64,000 bases of DNA from Gammaproteobacteria bacterium (GCA_017577365.1 PKRJ01000015.1:5364-69363), one strand, 5' to 3'; shown: positions 37,005-45,340, counted from the stretch's first letter. Notes: generated by a model from the sequence alone, not told the origin. Numbers and translations are program-made.

Positions 37005-39383
37005 ATGAGAAACGAACGTCGTGCCGTTTCTCGCCTCGTTTGCGGGAGCAGGCCGTTGGCTGCGGCCGTCGCGGCCGCGATCGGCGCAACGTCGATGGTC
37101 GACGAGGCGTCCGCTCAGGACGGCGTGAGCGAAGAGATCATCGTAACGGCGTCCCGGCGCGAGACGACGGTGCGCGAGTTGCCGTTCAATATCCATGCGA
37201 CGAGCGGCACGGTGCTCGAGGAGCAGCGGATCGGAGGGCTCGCCGAGTTCGCGCGGTGGGTCCCGGGGTTGACGGTCGTCGATCAGGGCGGCCGGGCCGC
37301 GAACCTGATGACGGTGCGAGGCCTGAACGTCCTGTCGCTCAACGCGAGCGAATCCCTCGACAACTCGTCGGGCGATACCGTGCAGACGTACGTCGGCGAG
37401 ATCCCGCTCTACGTCGACCTCAAGCTTCACGACATCGAGCGTGTCGAGGTGCTGCTCGGCCCGCAGGGCACGCTCTACGGGGCCGGAACGCTCGGCGGTG
37501 CCGTGCGCTACATTCCGCGCGCACCCGATCCGACGCGTTTCTCGATGGAATTCCACGGCGGCGCCTTCGGGGTCTCCCACGGCGGCACGGGTCTCGAAAG
37601 CGACTTGACCGTCAACGTGCCGATCGTCCACGAGCGCGTCGCGTTTCGCGCGTCGCTCGGTTGGCTCGACGATCCGGGCTTCATCGATTACCCGTATCTC
37701 GTGCGCGAGCCGGGCGTCTCCGATCCAGAGCCGGATCTTTCGGATCCGGGCGCGGTGGCGGCAAACCTTTGGCGGAAAGAAGACGCGAACTGGGAGCAGA
37801 CGTTCTCCGGGCGGCTCGCGTTTCTCGTGCGGCCGTCCGATCGCGTGCAGGCGACCTTCAGCTACTACTTCCAGGATCAGGAGGTCGGCGGGCGCTCGGT
37901 GAATCACCGTCACGCGTTCGGCACCGACCGTTACGAATCGGCCCATCGTTTTCTCGAGCCGAACGATCGCGAGAACTCGCTCGTGAGCGCCGAGGTCGTC
38001 GCTGATCTCGGCTTCGCGACGCTGACCTCTGCGACGGGGCTCTCGAGCTACGACGAGCATGGTCAGCGCGACCAGACCGATTTCTTGCTCCATTTCTCGG
38101 AGGGATACATTCCGCCGGATCGTCCCCCGTATTTCGAGTTTCCGGAATTCGCCGCCTACACGCGTGAGGTCGTCGACGAGCGGCGCGTCAACCAGGAGCT
38201 GCGGCTCGTCTCGAACGGCACCGGACCGTGGAGCTGGATCGGCGGTCTTTTCTTCAACGATCACGAGATCGACGCGCTCAGCGAGGAGCTCGCGCCGGGC
38301 TATACGGAATTCGCGGGGATCTCGCGGCCGACCGGCGATCTCGAGTATCGTTTGACCACCGCGGCGCGCTTGACGGAGCGCGCGCTGTTCGGCGAGGTCA
38401 CGTACAGGTTGGCCGAGCGCTGGGCGGTCGGTGTCGGCGGGCGCTTCTTCGACTACGACATCGAGCAGACGATGACGCGCGATTTTCCGCTCGATCCGTG
38501 GTTCGGCGACCCCGAAGGGAACAAAGGAACCGACGACGGTTTCCTAGGAAAGATCAACGCGTCGTTCGACGTCTCGAGCGACGTGCTCGCGTACGTCACG
38601 ATCAGCGAGGGGTATCGAATCGGCGGCGTGAACACGATCGCGGCGTGCGATCCTTCGCTTTCGCCCGAAGAGCAGCACGCATGTGCGCCCGCGGATCAGA
38701 TTCTGGTGAAGCCGGACCGCACGACGAATTACGAGATCGGCGTTCACAGCGCGCTCGTCGGCGGACGCGTGCAGCTCAGTGCCTCCGCGTACTACATCGA
38801 TTGGACCGATATCCAGACGATGACTCGAACGGAAATCGGCATGGAATGGATCGTCGTGAACGGGGGCGACGCACGTACTCGCGGCTTGGAGCTCGCGGCA
38901 GCCGTTCGTACCGACGGTCCGTGGTCTTTCCGCTGGTCGTACGCTTATACGGACGCGCGGCTCACCGAGGACGTGCCCGGGCTCGTCGATACCGCGGATG
39001 CGTTCGCCGACGATCGGCTTTCGGGCACGCCCGAGCACCAAGGCAGCTTCCACGCCAGTTACTTCCGTCAGCTGCGAAACGGTCTCGGCTTCGACGCCGA
39101 CTACGGTCTGACGTTCACGAGCGACGTGCTGACGAAGGTCGGCATGCGCAGCAATGGGGAACGACTCGGCGGCTACACGCTGCACAGCGCGTCGGTCGGC
39201 TTGAGCGGCATGCACTGGAGCGCGAGGCTCTACGCGGACAATCTGTTCGACAAGTTCGCCGAGACCGGCGTGCGAGACGACCCTTCGCTGAACTACGACA
39301 TCGGCCGTTTCTCGTCGCGCCGCTACTATCGCGACGTGCTGCGTCCGCGAACGTTCGGTATAGAATTCCGCTACCGAATCTAA
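37005..39383 (+). CDS. TonB-dependent outer-membrane receptor
   Basis: A 792-residue outer-membrane transporter. It has a signal peptide of about 37 residues ending ASAQ, and a TonB-box-like EEIIVTASRRE right after it. The plug domain follows (about 50-170, with LLGPQGTLYGAGTLGGAVRY), then a 22-strand-type barrel that ends in the aromatic RTFGIEFRYRI expected for BAM recognition. TonB energy would drive uptake of an unknown ligand; barrel similarity is to the broad CirA/FecA-like proteins abundant in oligotrophic Gammaproteobacteria. The ATG has a GGTGGG ribosome-binding site. A TPR-sulfotransferase gene follows directly. Confidence 0.93.
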   Translation: MRNERRAVSRLVCGSRPLAAAVAAAIGATSMVDEASAQDGVSEEIIVTASRRETTVRELPFNIHATSGTVLEEQRIGGLAEFARWVPGLTVVDQGGRAANLMTVRGLNVLSLNASESLDNSSGDTVQTYVGEIPLYVDLKLHDIERVEVLLGPQGTLYGAGTLGGAVRYIPRAPDPTRFSMEFHGGAFGVSHGGTGLESDLTVNVPIVHERVAFRASLGWLDDPGFIDYPYLVREPGVSDPEPDLSDPGAVAANLWRKEDANWEQTFSGRLAFLVRPSDRVQATFSYYFQDQEVGGRSVNHRHAFGTDRYESAHRFLEPNDRENSLVSAEVVADLGFATLTSATGLSSYDEHGQRDQTDFLLHFSEGYIPPDRPPYFEFPEFAAYTREVVDERRVNQELRLVSNGTGPWSWIGGLFFNDHEIDALSEELAPGYTEFAGISRPTGDLEYRLTTAARLTERALFGEVTYRLAERWAVGVGGRFFDYDIEQTMTRDFPLDPWFGDPEGNKGTDDGFLGKINASFDVSSDVLAYVTISEGYRIGGVNTIAACDPSLSPEEQHACAPADQILVKPDRTTNYEIGVHSALVGGRVQLSASAYYIDWTDIQTMTRTEIGMEWIVVNGGDARTRGLELAAAVRTDGPWSFRWSYAYTDARLTEDVPGLVDTADAFADDRLSGTPEHQGSFHASYFRQLRNGLGFDADYGLTFTSDVLTKVGMRSNGERLGGYTLHSASVGLSGMHWSARLYADNLFDKFAETGVRDDPSLNYDIGRFSSRRYYRDVLRPRTFGIEFRYRI

Positions 39384-39477
39384 CGCGCGGAACCGCCCGA
39401 TCGAATCTCCGCAGAACGCCGTCGATTATTGGCATCGCGCGGCCGAGGAAAGGCTCGGCCGCGGCGACCTCGACGGC

Positions 39478-40989
39478 GTGCGCAAAGCCTGCACGAAAGT
39501 TCTCGAGCTTGCGCCGGACCACGCCGACGCTCACTTCTTGCTCGGCATCGTTTACGCGTCCGCCGCGCGCTATCCGGAAGCGCTCGATCGGATCGGCCGC
39601 GCGGTTGCGCTCGCGCCCGAGCGCGCGGACTATCTCGCGCAGCAGGCGCGATGCCTCATCATGGTGCGGCGCGACGCCGAGGCGCGCGAAGCGGCCGAGC
39701 GTGCGCTCGCGCTCGAGCCGCGCGACGCGTTGGCGCTCGATACCGTGGGCGTCGTGCTGTCGAGGACCGGCGTGCACGATCGCGCCGCCGAGGCTTTCCG
39801 CCGAGCGGTCGCGCTGCGGCCGGACCGCGCCGATTTCCACTACAACCTCGGCACGGCGCTTCGCATCGTCGGCGATTTTTCCGGCGCCGAGCGCGCGCTC
39901 GAGCGGGCGGTCGCGCTCGAGCCGCGTCTCTACAAGGCGCACAGCGTGCTCGCGGAGCTGCGCACGCAAACGCCGGAACGTAACCATATCGATCGGCTGA
40001 GCGCGCTGCTCGCCACCGTCGGCGACGACGTCGACGGTGAGCTGCATCTTCGACATGCGCTCGCGAAGGAGCTCGAGGATCTCGGCGACTACGCGGCCGC
40101 GTTCGCGCATCTCGCGGCAGGCAAGGCGAGGAAGCGCGCGACGCTCGACTACTCGTTCGAGACCGACCGAGCGCTGTTCGACAGCGTGCGCGCGACGTGC
40201 ACCGAGGAGTTCCTCGCGAGGGCGGGGGAGGGGTGGCCGAGCGACGAGCCGATCTTCGTCGTCGGTCTGCCGAGAACCGGGACGACCCTCGTCGAGCGGA
40301 TCCTGTCGAGCCACTCGAAAGTCCAGTCGGCCGGCGAGCTCGGGACTTTCGCCCTCTGCCTCAAGCGCGCGGCCGGAACCCGGACGCCGCGCACGCTCGA
40401 TCCCGAAACGATCGGCGCCACGGCGAACGCGGATTTCGCCGCGCTCGGCCGCGCCTACCTCGAGAGCACGAGGCCGATCACCGGCGAGCAACCCCGCTTC
40501 GTCGACAAGACGCCGCTCAACTTCTTTCTCGTCGGTTTCATTGCCGCGGCCCTTCCGAATGCCCGGATCGTCTGCGTGCGCCGCGGCGCGCTCGACTCTT
40601 GCGTCGCGATCTACCGGCGGATGCTCGCGCCGGACTACGTCTACTACCGCTTCGCGTACGATCTTCTGGACATCGGCCGCTACTACGTCCGCTTCGATGC
40701 GCTGATGCGGCATTGGCGGCGCCTCCTGCAGGACCGCTTCTACGAGATCCGCTACGAGTCGCTCATCGCCGATCCGCGGGGCGAGACAGAGCGTCTGCTC
40801 GGGCACCTCGGCCTCGACTGGGAGGAGGCTTGTCTCGAGTTCGAACGCAATCCCGCGCCGGTCGCGACCGCGAGCGCGGTGCAGGTCCGCGAGCCCCTCA
40901 ACGCGGCCGGCATCGGCCGCTGGCGGCGCTTCGAGGCTCAGATCGAGCCGCTCAGAATCGAGCTCGAGCGCGCGGGCGTCGAGCTTTGA
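39478..40989 (+). CDS. TPR-repeat sulfotransferase
   Basis: A cytosolic-looking protein of 503 residues from the first usable start, a GTG. The N-terminal third is tetratricopeptide repeats (LELAPDHADAHFLLGIVYAS; ALEPRDALALDTVGVVL; ALRPDRADFHYNLGTALRI). The C-terminal half is a sulfotransferase with the PAPS 5'-phosphosulfate loop VVGLPRTGTTLVERIL (Arg and Thr in the PRTGTT loop) and the 3'-phosphate region IVCVRRGALDSCVAIYRR. The same combination is frequently encoded next to TonB-dependent receptors. In-frame codons upstream of the GTG, back to a stop at 39361, read as the missing first TPR helix (NAVDYWHRAAEERL), so the true N-terminus is probably earlier. Confidence 0.85.
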   Translation: MRKACTKVLELAPDHADAHFLLGIVYASAARYPEALDRIGRAVALAPERADYLAQQARCLIMVRRDAEAREAAERALALEPRDALALDTVGVVLSRTGVHDRAAEAFRRAVALRPDRADFHYNLGTALRIVGDFSGAERALERAVALEPRLYKAHSVLAELRTQTPERNHIDRLSALLATVGDDVDGELHLRHALAKELEDLGDYAAAFAHLAAGKARKRATLDYSFETDRALFDSVRATCTEEFLARAGEGWPSDEPIFVVGLPRTGTTLVERILSSHSKVQSAGELGTFALCLKRAAGTRTPRTLDPETIGATANADFAALGRAYLESTRPITGEQPRFVDKTPLNFFLVGFIAAALPNARIVCVRRGALDSCVAIYRRMLAPDYVYYRFAYDLLDIGRYYVRFDALMRHWRRLLQDRFYEIRYESLIADPRGETERLLGHLGLDWEEACLEFERNPAPVATASAVQVREPLNAAGIGRWRRFEAQIEPLRIELERAGVEL

Positions 40990-41229
40990 ACCGCATAGTG
41001 TCCACAGGCCTTGCGAAAACCGCGGCCATTATCCATTGCGGAATTTCTGCGCGATCCGACATGAGGAATATTTCGTAACTATCTGAAAATTTTGTGATAT
41101 ATACAAGTCGATCGCGTTGCAGGGTTTGTGAACAAAAGTCAAGCCGCCACGTACCGCGCGATTTGTCCACCGAGTTATCCACAAGTCGCGTTTTGGCGAC
41201 AATCGCGCGCGCCGCGCTGACGTTGCCGC
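40990..41229. other. AT-rich convergent intergenic segment with DnaA-box cluster (origin-like candidate)
   Basis: The segment lies between the 3' ends of two converging genes, so no promoter is expected. It holds a perfect DnaA box TTATCCACA (41175-41183) and near matches: GTGTCCACA (40998-41006), TTATCCATT (41029-41037), TTGTCCACC (41163-41171), and on the other strand TTGTTCACA (41127-41135). Between them, about 41064-41105 is strongly AT-rich (GAAAATTTTGTGATATATAC), like a DNA-unwinding element. GATC occurs at about 41053 and 41109. No dnaA, dnaN, gidA or rpmH gene is in the window. Confidence 0.4.
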
Positions 41230-41550
41230 TCAGTGAGGTGTGGCGCCGGGTGACGGCTCGGGCACGAGGGGCGGGGAGGCGAGGCGATCCGGATCGACCG
41301 TCGGCACGGAGAGAGGCACGTCCGCGTCAAGCGGCGTTGCGTACTCGATCTGCGGAAGCTCCGGGCGCGCCTGCGGCGCAGGGGGCCGCCTCGGCCGTCG
41401 GTCCTCCGGCGCCGGGATGAAGCTCGAGATCTGAAAGTACTGCGTCGGGTCGCGCTCCTTCAGGCGCCGCGCGACCTCGTTCATCCCGAGCAGCATCGCG
41501 GACGTGATGAGGCTCGCGCCGACGAAGGCGACCAGATAACGCGGGATCAT
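41230..41550 (-). CDS. Short TonB-like protein: membrane anchor plus proline-rich segment, no C-terminal domain
   Basis: A protein of 106 residues from the ATG at 41550 (in-frame ATGs at 41568 and 41580 would add 6 or 10 residues). One N-terminal membrane segment (YLVAFVGASLITSAMLLGM) is followed by a short helical stretch and a proline-rich periplasmic tail (APEDRRPRRPPAPQARPELP; SVPTVDPDRLASPPLVPEPS) ending PGATPH. This is the layout of the first half of TonB-type energy transducers as found in ExbB-ExbD-TonB clusters, but the conserved C-terminal receptor-binding domain is missing. No ExbB or ExbD is adjacent. Function is not established. Confidence 0.6.
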   Translation of the reverse strand: MIPRYLVAFVGASLITSAMLLGMNEVARRLKERDPTQYFQISSFIPAPEDRRPRRPPAPQARPELPQIEYATPLDADVPLSVPTVDPDRLASPPLVPEPSPGATPH

Positions 41551-41688
41551 GGACCGATACTCGGACATTCGAGGCGCCATGATACCGGACTTTCCGCGGC
41601 AGGGGCGAAAAGTCGGGGCGAGCGCTGAAGGCGTGCGCGCGGCGCCGACGCCGAACGCGCGTGGTCCATGCGGTACACTCTCGGCCTC

Positions 41689-42285
41689 ATGCAATCGTGG
41701 GAAGACATCAAGCGCTGGCGCAAGGCGGAGCGTGCGCGACTGCTCGAGCAGCGCAGGGCGCTGCCGCTCGCCGAGCGCGAGCGCCTCGGCACGGCGATCG
41801 CGGAGAAGCTCGCCGCGTTGCCGGAGCTTTCCGGTGCGCCGTGCCGCGTCGGGTTCTACTGGCCGATTCGGGGCGAGCCGGATATGCGCCCCTTCGTTCG
41901 CTCGCTGCTTGAGAAGGGCTTCGAGGCGGCGCTGCCCGTCGTCGTCGAGCGCAACGCGCCGATCGAGTTCTATCGCTGGACCGCCGAGACGAAGCTGACG
42001 CGTCAGGAGGTGTGGGGCATTCCGATCCCGGCCGTGCGCGACGTCGTCGTGCCCGACGTGCTTCTGGTTCCGCTCGTCGGCTTCGATGACGCCGCGTACC
42101 GACTCGGCTACGGCGGCGGCTACTACGATCGCACGCTCGCCACGTTCGTGCGCAAGCCGCGCGCGATCGGGCTGGGCTACGAGCTCGCCCGGCTCGAGAC
42201 GATCTACCCGCAGCCGCACGACATACCGATGGACATCATCGTCACCGAGAGCCGGCTGATGCGGCGCGAAGAGGGGACCTCATGA
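41689..42285 (+). CDS. 5-formyltetrahydrofolate cyclo-ligase
   Basis: Converts 5-formyl-THF to 5,10-methenyl-THF with ATP, recovering folate from a storage form; 198 residues, cytosolic. Signatures are YWPIRGEPDMRPF, PVVVERNAPIEFYRW, VWGIPIPA, DVLLVPLVGFD and the nucleotide-binding loop RLGYGGGYYDRTLA. The ATG at 41689 is preferred over one seven codons upstream because MQSWEDIKRWRKAERARLL aligns with family N-termini. A -10-like TACACT (41674-41679) ends nine bases before it and there is no ribosome-binding site. The next gene is coupled by ATGA. Confidence 0.94.
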   Translation: MQSWEDIKRWRKAERARLLEQRRALPLAERERLGTAIAEKLAALPELSGAPCRVGFYWPIRGEPDMRPFVRSLLEKGFEAALPVVVERNAPIEFYRWTAETKLTRQEVWGIPIPAVRDVVVPDVLLVPLVGFDDAAYRLGYGGGYYDRTLATFVRKPRAIGLGYELARLETIYPQPHDIPMDIIVTESRLMRREEGTS

Positions 42286-42596
42286 GCGGCGAGATGCGCC
42301 TCGTCGAGGCGTGCGAGGGCGTCGGCGAGATCGACTACGGCGGGCGAACCTTCCCGGGCGTCCGCTACGACGTGAGGCGCTACCAAGGTTTCGCGCCTTC
42401 GGGCCTGCCGGTGCCCGGCGTGCATCGGGTCGAAGGCTGGCTCGACCTCGCGAGCGTCGACGACCCGCAGGCGCTCGTGCAGGCGGTCTTCACGCTGCGC
42501 CTCGACGACGGGCGCACGATGCGGCTGACGTGCATCGACGCAGACGGCCGTGTCCTCGCCGAGGGACACGGGCCGTCGCGCTGCGGTTGCTGCTAA
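42282..42596 (+). CDS. Unknown 104-residue protein
   Basis: The start overlaps the cyclo-ligase stop by 4 bases, arguing for real co-translation. The protein looks beta-rich (EIDYGGRTFPGVRYDVRRYQ; FTLRLDDGRTMRLTCIDADG) and ends in CGCC, with three cysteines in the last four residues plus one mid-protein. No signal peptide or membrane segment is seen. I do not recognise a family. The terminal cysteines could bind metal, but that is a guess. Confidence 0.6.
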   Translation: MSGEMRLVEACEGVGEIDYGGRTFPGVRYDVRRYQGFAPSGLPVPGVHRVEGWLDLASVDDPQALVQAVFTLRLDDGRTMRLTCIDADGRVLAEGHGPSRCGCC

Positions 42597-42611
42597 AGCG
42601 TGAAGATTGCG

Positions 42612-42648
42612 CCCTGGATCGAAGCCGGCGCGGCGGCTTCGTCCAGGG
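42612..42648. terminator. Long stem-loop between converging genes
   Basis: Left arm CCCTGGA-T-CGAAGCCG (42612-42627), loop GCGCGG, right arm CGGCTTCGTCCAGGG (42634-42648). This is a 15-bp stem with one bulged T, located between the 3' ends of the 104-residue ORF gene and the esterase gene. There is no T-run on either side, so it may be a bidirectional terminator of the U-less kind or an RNA-stabilising structure. Confidence 0.5.
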
Positions 42649-42664
42649 TGCGAGAGCAAGCGCG

Positions 42665-43735
42665 CTACTCGAACGCGAGCACGCGGGAGAAGAACGGCAG
42701 GACGTGATCCCCGTAGCGCTCGGCGACCCGGTTCGTGTGGTCGCCCTCGTAGGTCTCGAACGTGTGCTCGATGCCATACGACGTGAGCACCTCGGAGAAC
42801 TGCCGATTCGCGCCGATGAGGTTGTCCTGCTCGCCGCAGTCGAGGGCGATCGCGTCGTATTGCTTCAATGCCGGCACGTACTGATCGACCATCACGAGCG
42901 GCACGTTCGCGTTCCATTTCATCAGCGCGAGCTCGTTGACCTCGCCGTTCTCGAGCGGAAGGTCGAAGAAGAACGGCGGCTTCTTCGGATTCGGCGACCA
43001 GGCCGCAGCCTGCGTGAGCTGCACGCGCGCGAAGATCGGCGCGCCCTTCGCCTCGTCCGGCGTCTCGAGGGCCGCCGCCTGCTCCATCATCGGGCCGGTC
43101 GCCTCGAACGGCGCGACGCAGCACGAGCTCATCGCGTAGAAGGCCGCGTAGAGGTCCGGGTACTTCATCGCGATGCGCAGCGTGCCGTAGCCGCCCATCG
43201 AATGGCCCGACAGCCCGCGGCTGCGTCGCTCCGGAATCGTGCGGTAGCGCCGATCGATCTCCGCGACGAGATCGCGCGCGATGAAGCCCTCGAAGTTGCC
43301 GCTCGTCACGGAGTTCGAGTACATTGCGCCGCCGAAGATGCCCTGAGAATCGGGCAGGACGATGATCATCTCCTTCGCCGTGCCGGACGCGATCGCGCGA
43401 TCGGTACGCTCCTGGAACTGGATCATTTGCGCCCACTGCTCGGCGCCCGGAAGCCAGCCGTGCAGCTGGTAGACGACCGGATAGCGCCGGTTCGTATCCG
43501 TCGAGTAGCTCGGCGGAAGATAGACGAGGACGTCGCGCTCGGCGGAGTTGCCTTGCAGGTTACCTTCGATCGACGGCGAATGAACCTTGATGCGCTCGAT
43601 CGTGCCGCGCGCGATCTCTTCCGCGTTGGCCGTGCCGACGAGGAGAGCCGCGCAGAGCGCGGCCGCGCCGACGCTTGCGACCGTCGGCAAAACGCCTCGC
43701 GCCGAGATTCTCGTGACTGTTCTGGTCGGTTGCAT
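42665..43735 (-). CDS. Exported alpha/beta-hydrolase esterase (esterase D / FrmB-like)
   Basis: A 356-residue secreted protein. The signal peptide is about 1-38 (VASVGAAALCAALLVGTANAEE, cleavage after ANA). The esterase domain has RDVLVYLPPSYSTDTNRRYP, YQLHGWLPGAEQW, the nucleophile elbow GLSGHSMGGYGTL with the catalytic serine, DCGEQDNL with the probable acid and YEGDHTNRVAERY with the histidine. This resembles the S-formylglutathione hydrolase/antigen 85-like group, but the exported location argues for a cell-envelope or extracellular ester substrate. The start has a strong GGAGGGGG ribosome-binding site. Confidence 0.86.
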   Translation of the reverse strand: MQPTRTVTRISARGVLPTVASVGAAALCAALLVGTANAEEIARGTIERIKVHSPSIEGNLQGNSAERDVLVYLPPSYSTDTNRRYPVVYQLHGWLPGAEQWAQMIQFQERTDRAIASGTAKEMIIVLPDSQGIFGGAMYSNSVTSGNFEGFIARDLVAEIDRRYRTIPERRSRGLSGHSMGGYGTLRIAMKYPDLYAAFYAMSSCCVAPFEATGPMMEQAAALETPDEAKGAPIFARVQLTQAAAWSPNPKKPPFFFDLPLENGEVNELALMKWNANVPLVMVDQYVPALKQYDAIALDCGEQDNLIGANRQFSEVLTSYGIEHTFETYEGDHTNRVAERYGDHVLPFFSRVLAFE

Positions 43736-43792
43736 GTACCCCCTCCGAAGCGTTGTCGATCCCTGGCGCGCATCTTAGCAGGCTCGGGACGC

Positions 43793-43798
43793 TACAAT
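43793..43798 (+). promoter_or_regulatory. -10 box upstream of trkH
   Basis: TACAAT, five of six consensus bases, in the gap between the divergent esterase and trkH genes. Transcription would begin near 43805, giving a leader of about 32 nt that contains an AAAGGG ribosome-binding site. No convincing -35 was found. Confidence 0.45.
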
Positions 43799-43836
43799 AC
43801 CGCCGCCTGCGCGAAGGGCAGGCGGAAAGGGCGTCC

Positions 43837-45282
43837 TTGAAGCTTGCCGTCACAATCCGGACTCTCGGCGTGCTGTTCATGCTGTTCAGCACGACGCTGA
43901 TCCTGCCGCTGGCGGTGTCGCTGGTGTATCGCGACGGCCAGGCCGCGCACTTCTCGATCACTTTTGCACTTGCCGCGGCGATCGGGCTCGCATTCTGGCT
44001 GCCGGTGCGCAGGCGCCACAGCACGATCAGGACGCGGGACGGCTTCGCGATCGTCGCGCTGATGTGGACGGCGATGAGCGTGCTCGGCGCCGTGCCGTTC
44101 ATGCTCGCGCTCGACCTTTCGTTCGCGGACGCGTTGTTCGAATCCGCATCCGGCTACACGACGACGGGCGCGACGGTGCTTTCCGGGCTCGACGAGATGC
44201 CGAGGTCGATCCTGCTCTACAGGCAGGAGCTGCAATGGCTCGGCGGCATCGGCGTGGTGGTGCTGTCGGTGGCATTGCTGCCGATGCTCGGCATCGGCGG
44301 GATGCAGCTCTATCGCGCGGAGGTGCCCGGGCCGTTCAAGGACGAGCGCGTGACGCCGCGGATCGCTCGCACGGCGCGCCGCCTCTCCGAGCTCTACGTC
44401 GCGTTCACCGCGGCGTGCGCGCTGTGCTACTGGCTCGCCGGAATGGAGCCGTTCGACGCGATCGCGCACGGCATGGCCACCGTCGCGACCGGCGGCTACT
44501 CGACGCACGACGCTAGCATCGCGTATTTCGACAGTCCGCTCATCGAGCTCGTCGCGATCGTGTTCATGCTGATCGGCAGCATCAATTTCAGCGTGCACTT
44601 CCTCGCGTGGCGCACGCTGCATTTCAAGCTCTACGGGCGCGACACGCAGACGCGCGTCTTTCTGTCGCTCGTCGCGATCCTCACGGCGTTCACTGCGCTC
44701 GTGCTTTATGCGGCAGGCACGTACGAAAGGCCGACCGAGGCATTGCGCTACGCCGCGTTTCAGGTGGTCTCGTCGATGTCGACGACCGGTTTCTCGACGG
44801 CGAACTTCTCGCTATGGCCGCTCGCGCTGCCGGTGCTGATGATCTTCGCGAGCTTCATCGGGGGCTGCGCGGGCTCGACGTCCGGCGGACTCAAGGTAAT
44901 TCGCTTCGTAGTCCTCGCGAAACAGGCAGGCGTGCATTTGAAGCGGCTGATCCACCCGCGTTCTCAGAACCCGGTGCGCGTCGACGGACGCATCGTCCCC
45001 GATAGCATCATCGACGGCATCTGGGGCTTCTTCACCGTCTATATCGCGGTGTTCGCGGTCCTGATGCTCGTGCTGATGCTCGACGGCGTCGATCAGGTCA
45101 CGGCGTTCGGGGCGGTGGCGACGACGCTGAACAATCTCGGACCGGGGCTCGGCGAAGTGGCGGTGACGTTCGCCAGCATGAGCGAGCCGGCGACGCTACT
45201 GATGGCGTTCTCGATGATTCTCGGCCGGCTCGAGATCTTCACGTTCCTCGTGCTGCTCACGCCGGCGTTCTGGCGCCGTTAG
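43837..45282 (+). CDS. trkH: Potassium uptake protein TrkH
   Basis: Membrane pore subunit of the Trk potassium system, 481 residues, about ten transmembrane helices plus four re-entrant P-loops. Selectivity-filter-type segments are SGYTTTGATVLSGLD, VATGGYSTHDASIAYFDS, SSMSTTGFSTANFSLWP and TTLNNLGPGLGEV, one per repeat, and LGGIGVVVLSVALLPMLGIGGMQLYRAE is typical. The start is chosen as TTG 43837, with a GGAAAGGG ribosome-binding site, because upstream codons are not homologous. The TrkA regulator gene is not adjacent. Confidence 0.94.
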   Translation: MKLAVTIRTLGVLFMLFSTTLILPLAVSLVYRDGQAAHFSITFALAAAIGLAFWLPVRRRHSTIRTRDGFAIVALMWTAMSVLGAVPFMLALDLSFADALFESASGYTTTGATVLSGLDEMPRSILLYRQELQWLGGIGVVVLSVALLPMLGIGGMQLYRAEVPGPFKDERVTPRIARTARRLSELYVAFTAACALCYWLAGMEPFDAIAHGMATVATGGYSTHDASIAYFDSPLIELVAIVFMLIGSINFSVHFLAWRTLHFKLYGRDTQTRVFLSLVAILTAFTALVLYAAGTYERPTEALRYAAFQVVSSMSTTGFSTANFSLWPLALPVLMIFASFIGGCAGSTSGGLKVIRFVVLAKQAGVHLKRLIHPRSQNPVRVDGRIVPDSIIDGIWGFFTVYIAVFAVLMLVLMLDGVDQVTAFGAVATTLNNLGPGLGEVAVTFASMSEPATLLMAFSMILGRLEIFTFLVLLTPAFWRR

Positions 45283-45295
45283 GGCGTAAAACGAC

Positions 45296-45321
45296 GCGAG
45301 CCCGGGCGATGCCGGGCTCGC
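45296..45321. terminator. Rho-independent terminator for bactofilin gene, possibly bidirectional
   Basis: A perfect 10-bp stem GCGAGCCCGG / CCGGGCTCGC with a six-base loop, between the convergent trkH and bactofilin genes. On the minus strand the hairpin is followed by GTCGTTTTAC, a short T-run, so it best serves the bactofilin transcript. Confidence 0.65.
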
Positions 45322-45340
45322 GCGAGAGTAGTGAGCCTGT

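Noticed and set aside
41040..41300. 6S RNA next to the folate cyclo-ligase gene
   Set aside because: ssrS often lies upstream of this gene, but no long imperfect helix with the central bubble could be traced here, and the TonB-like gene intervenes.
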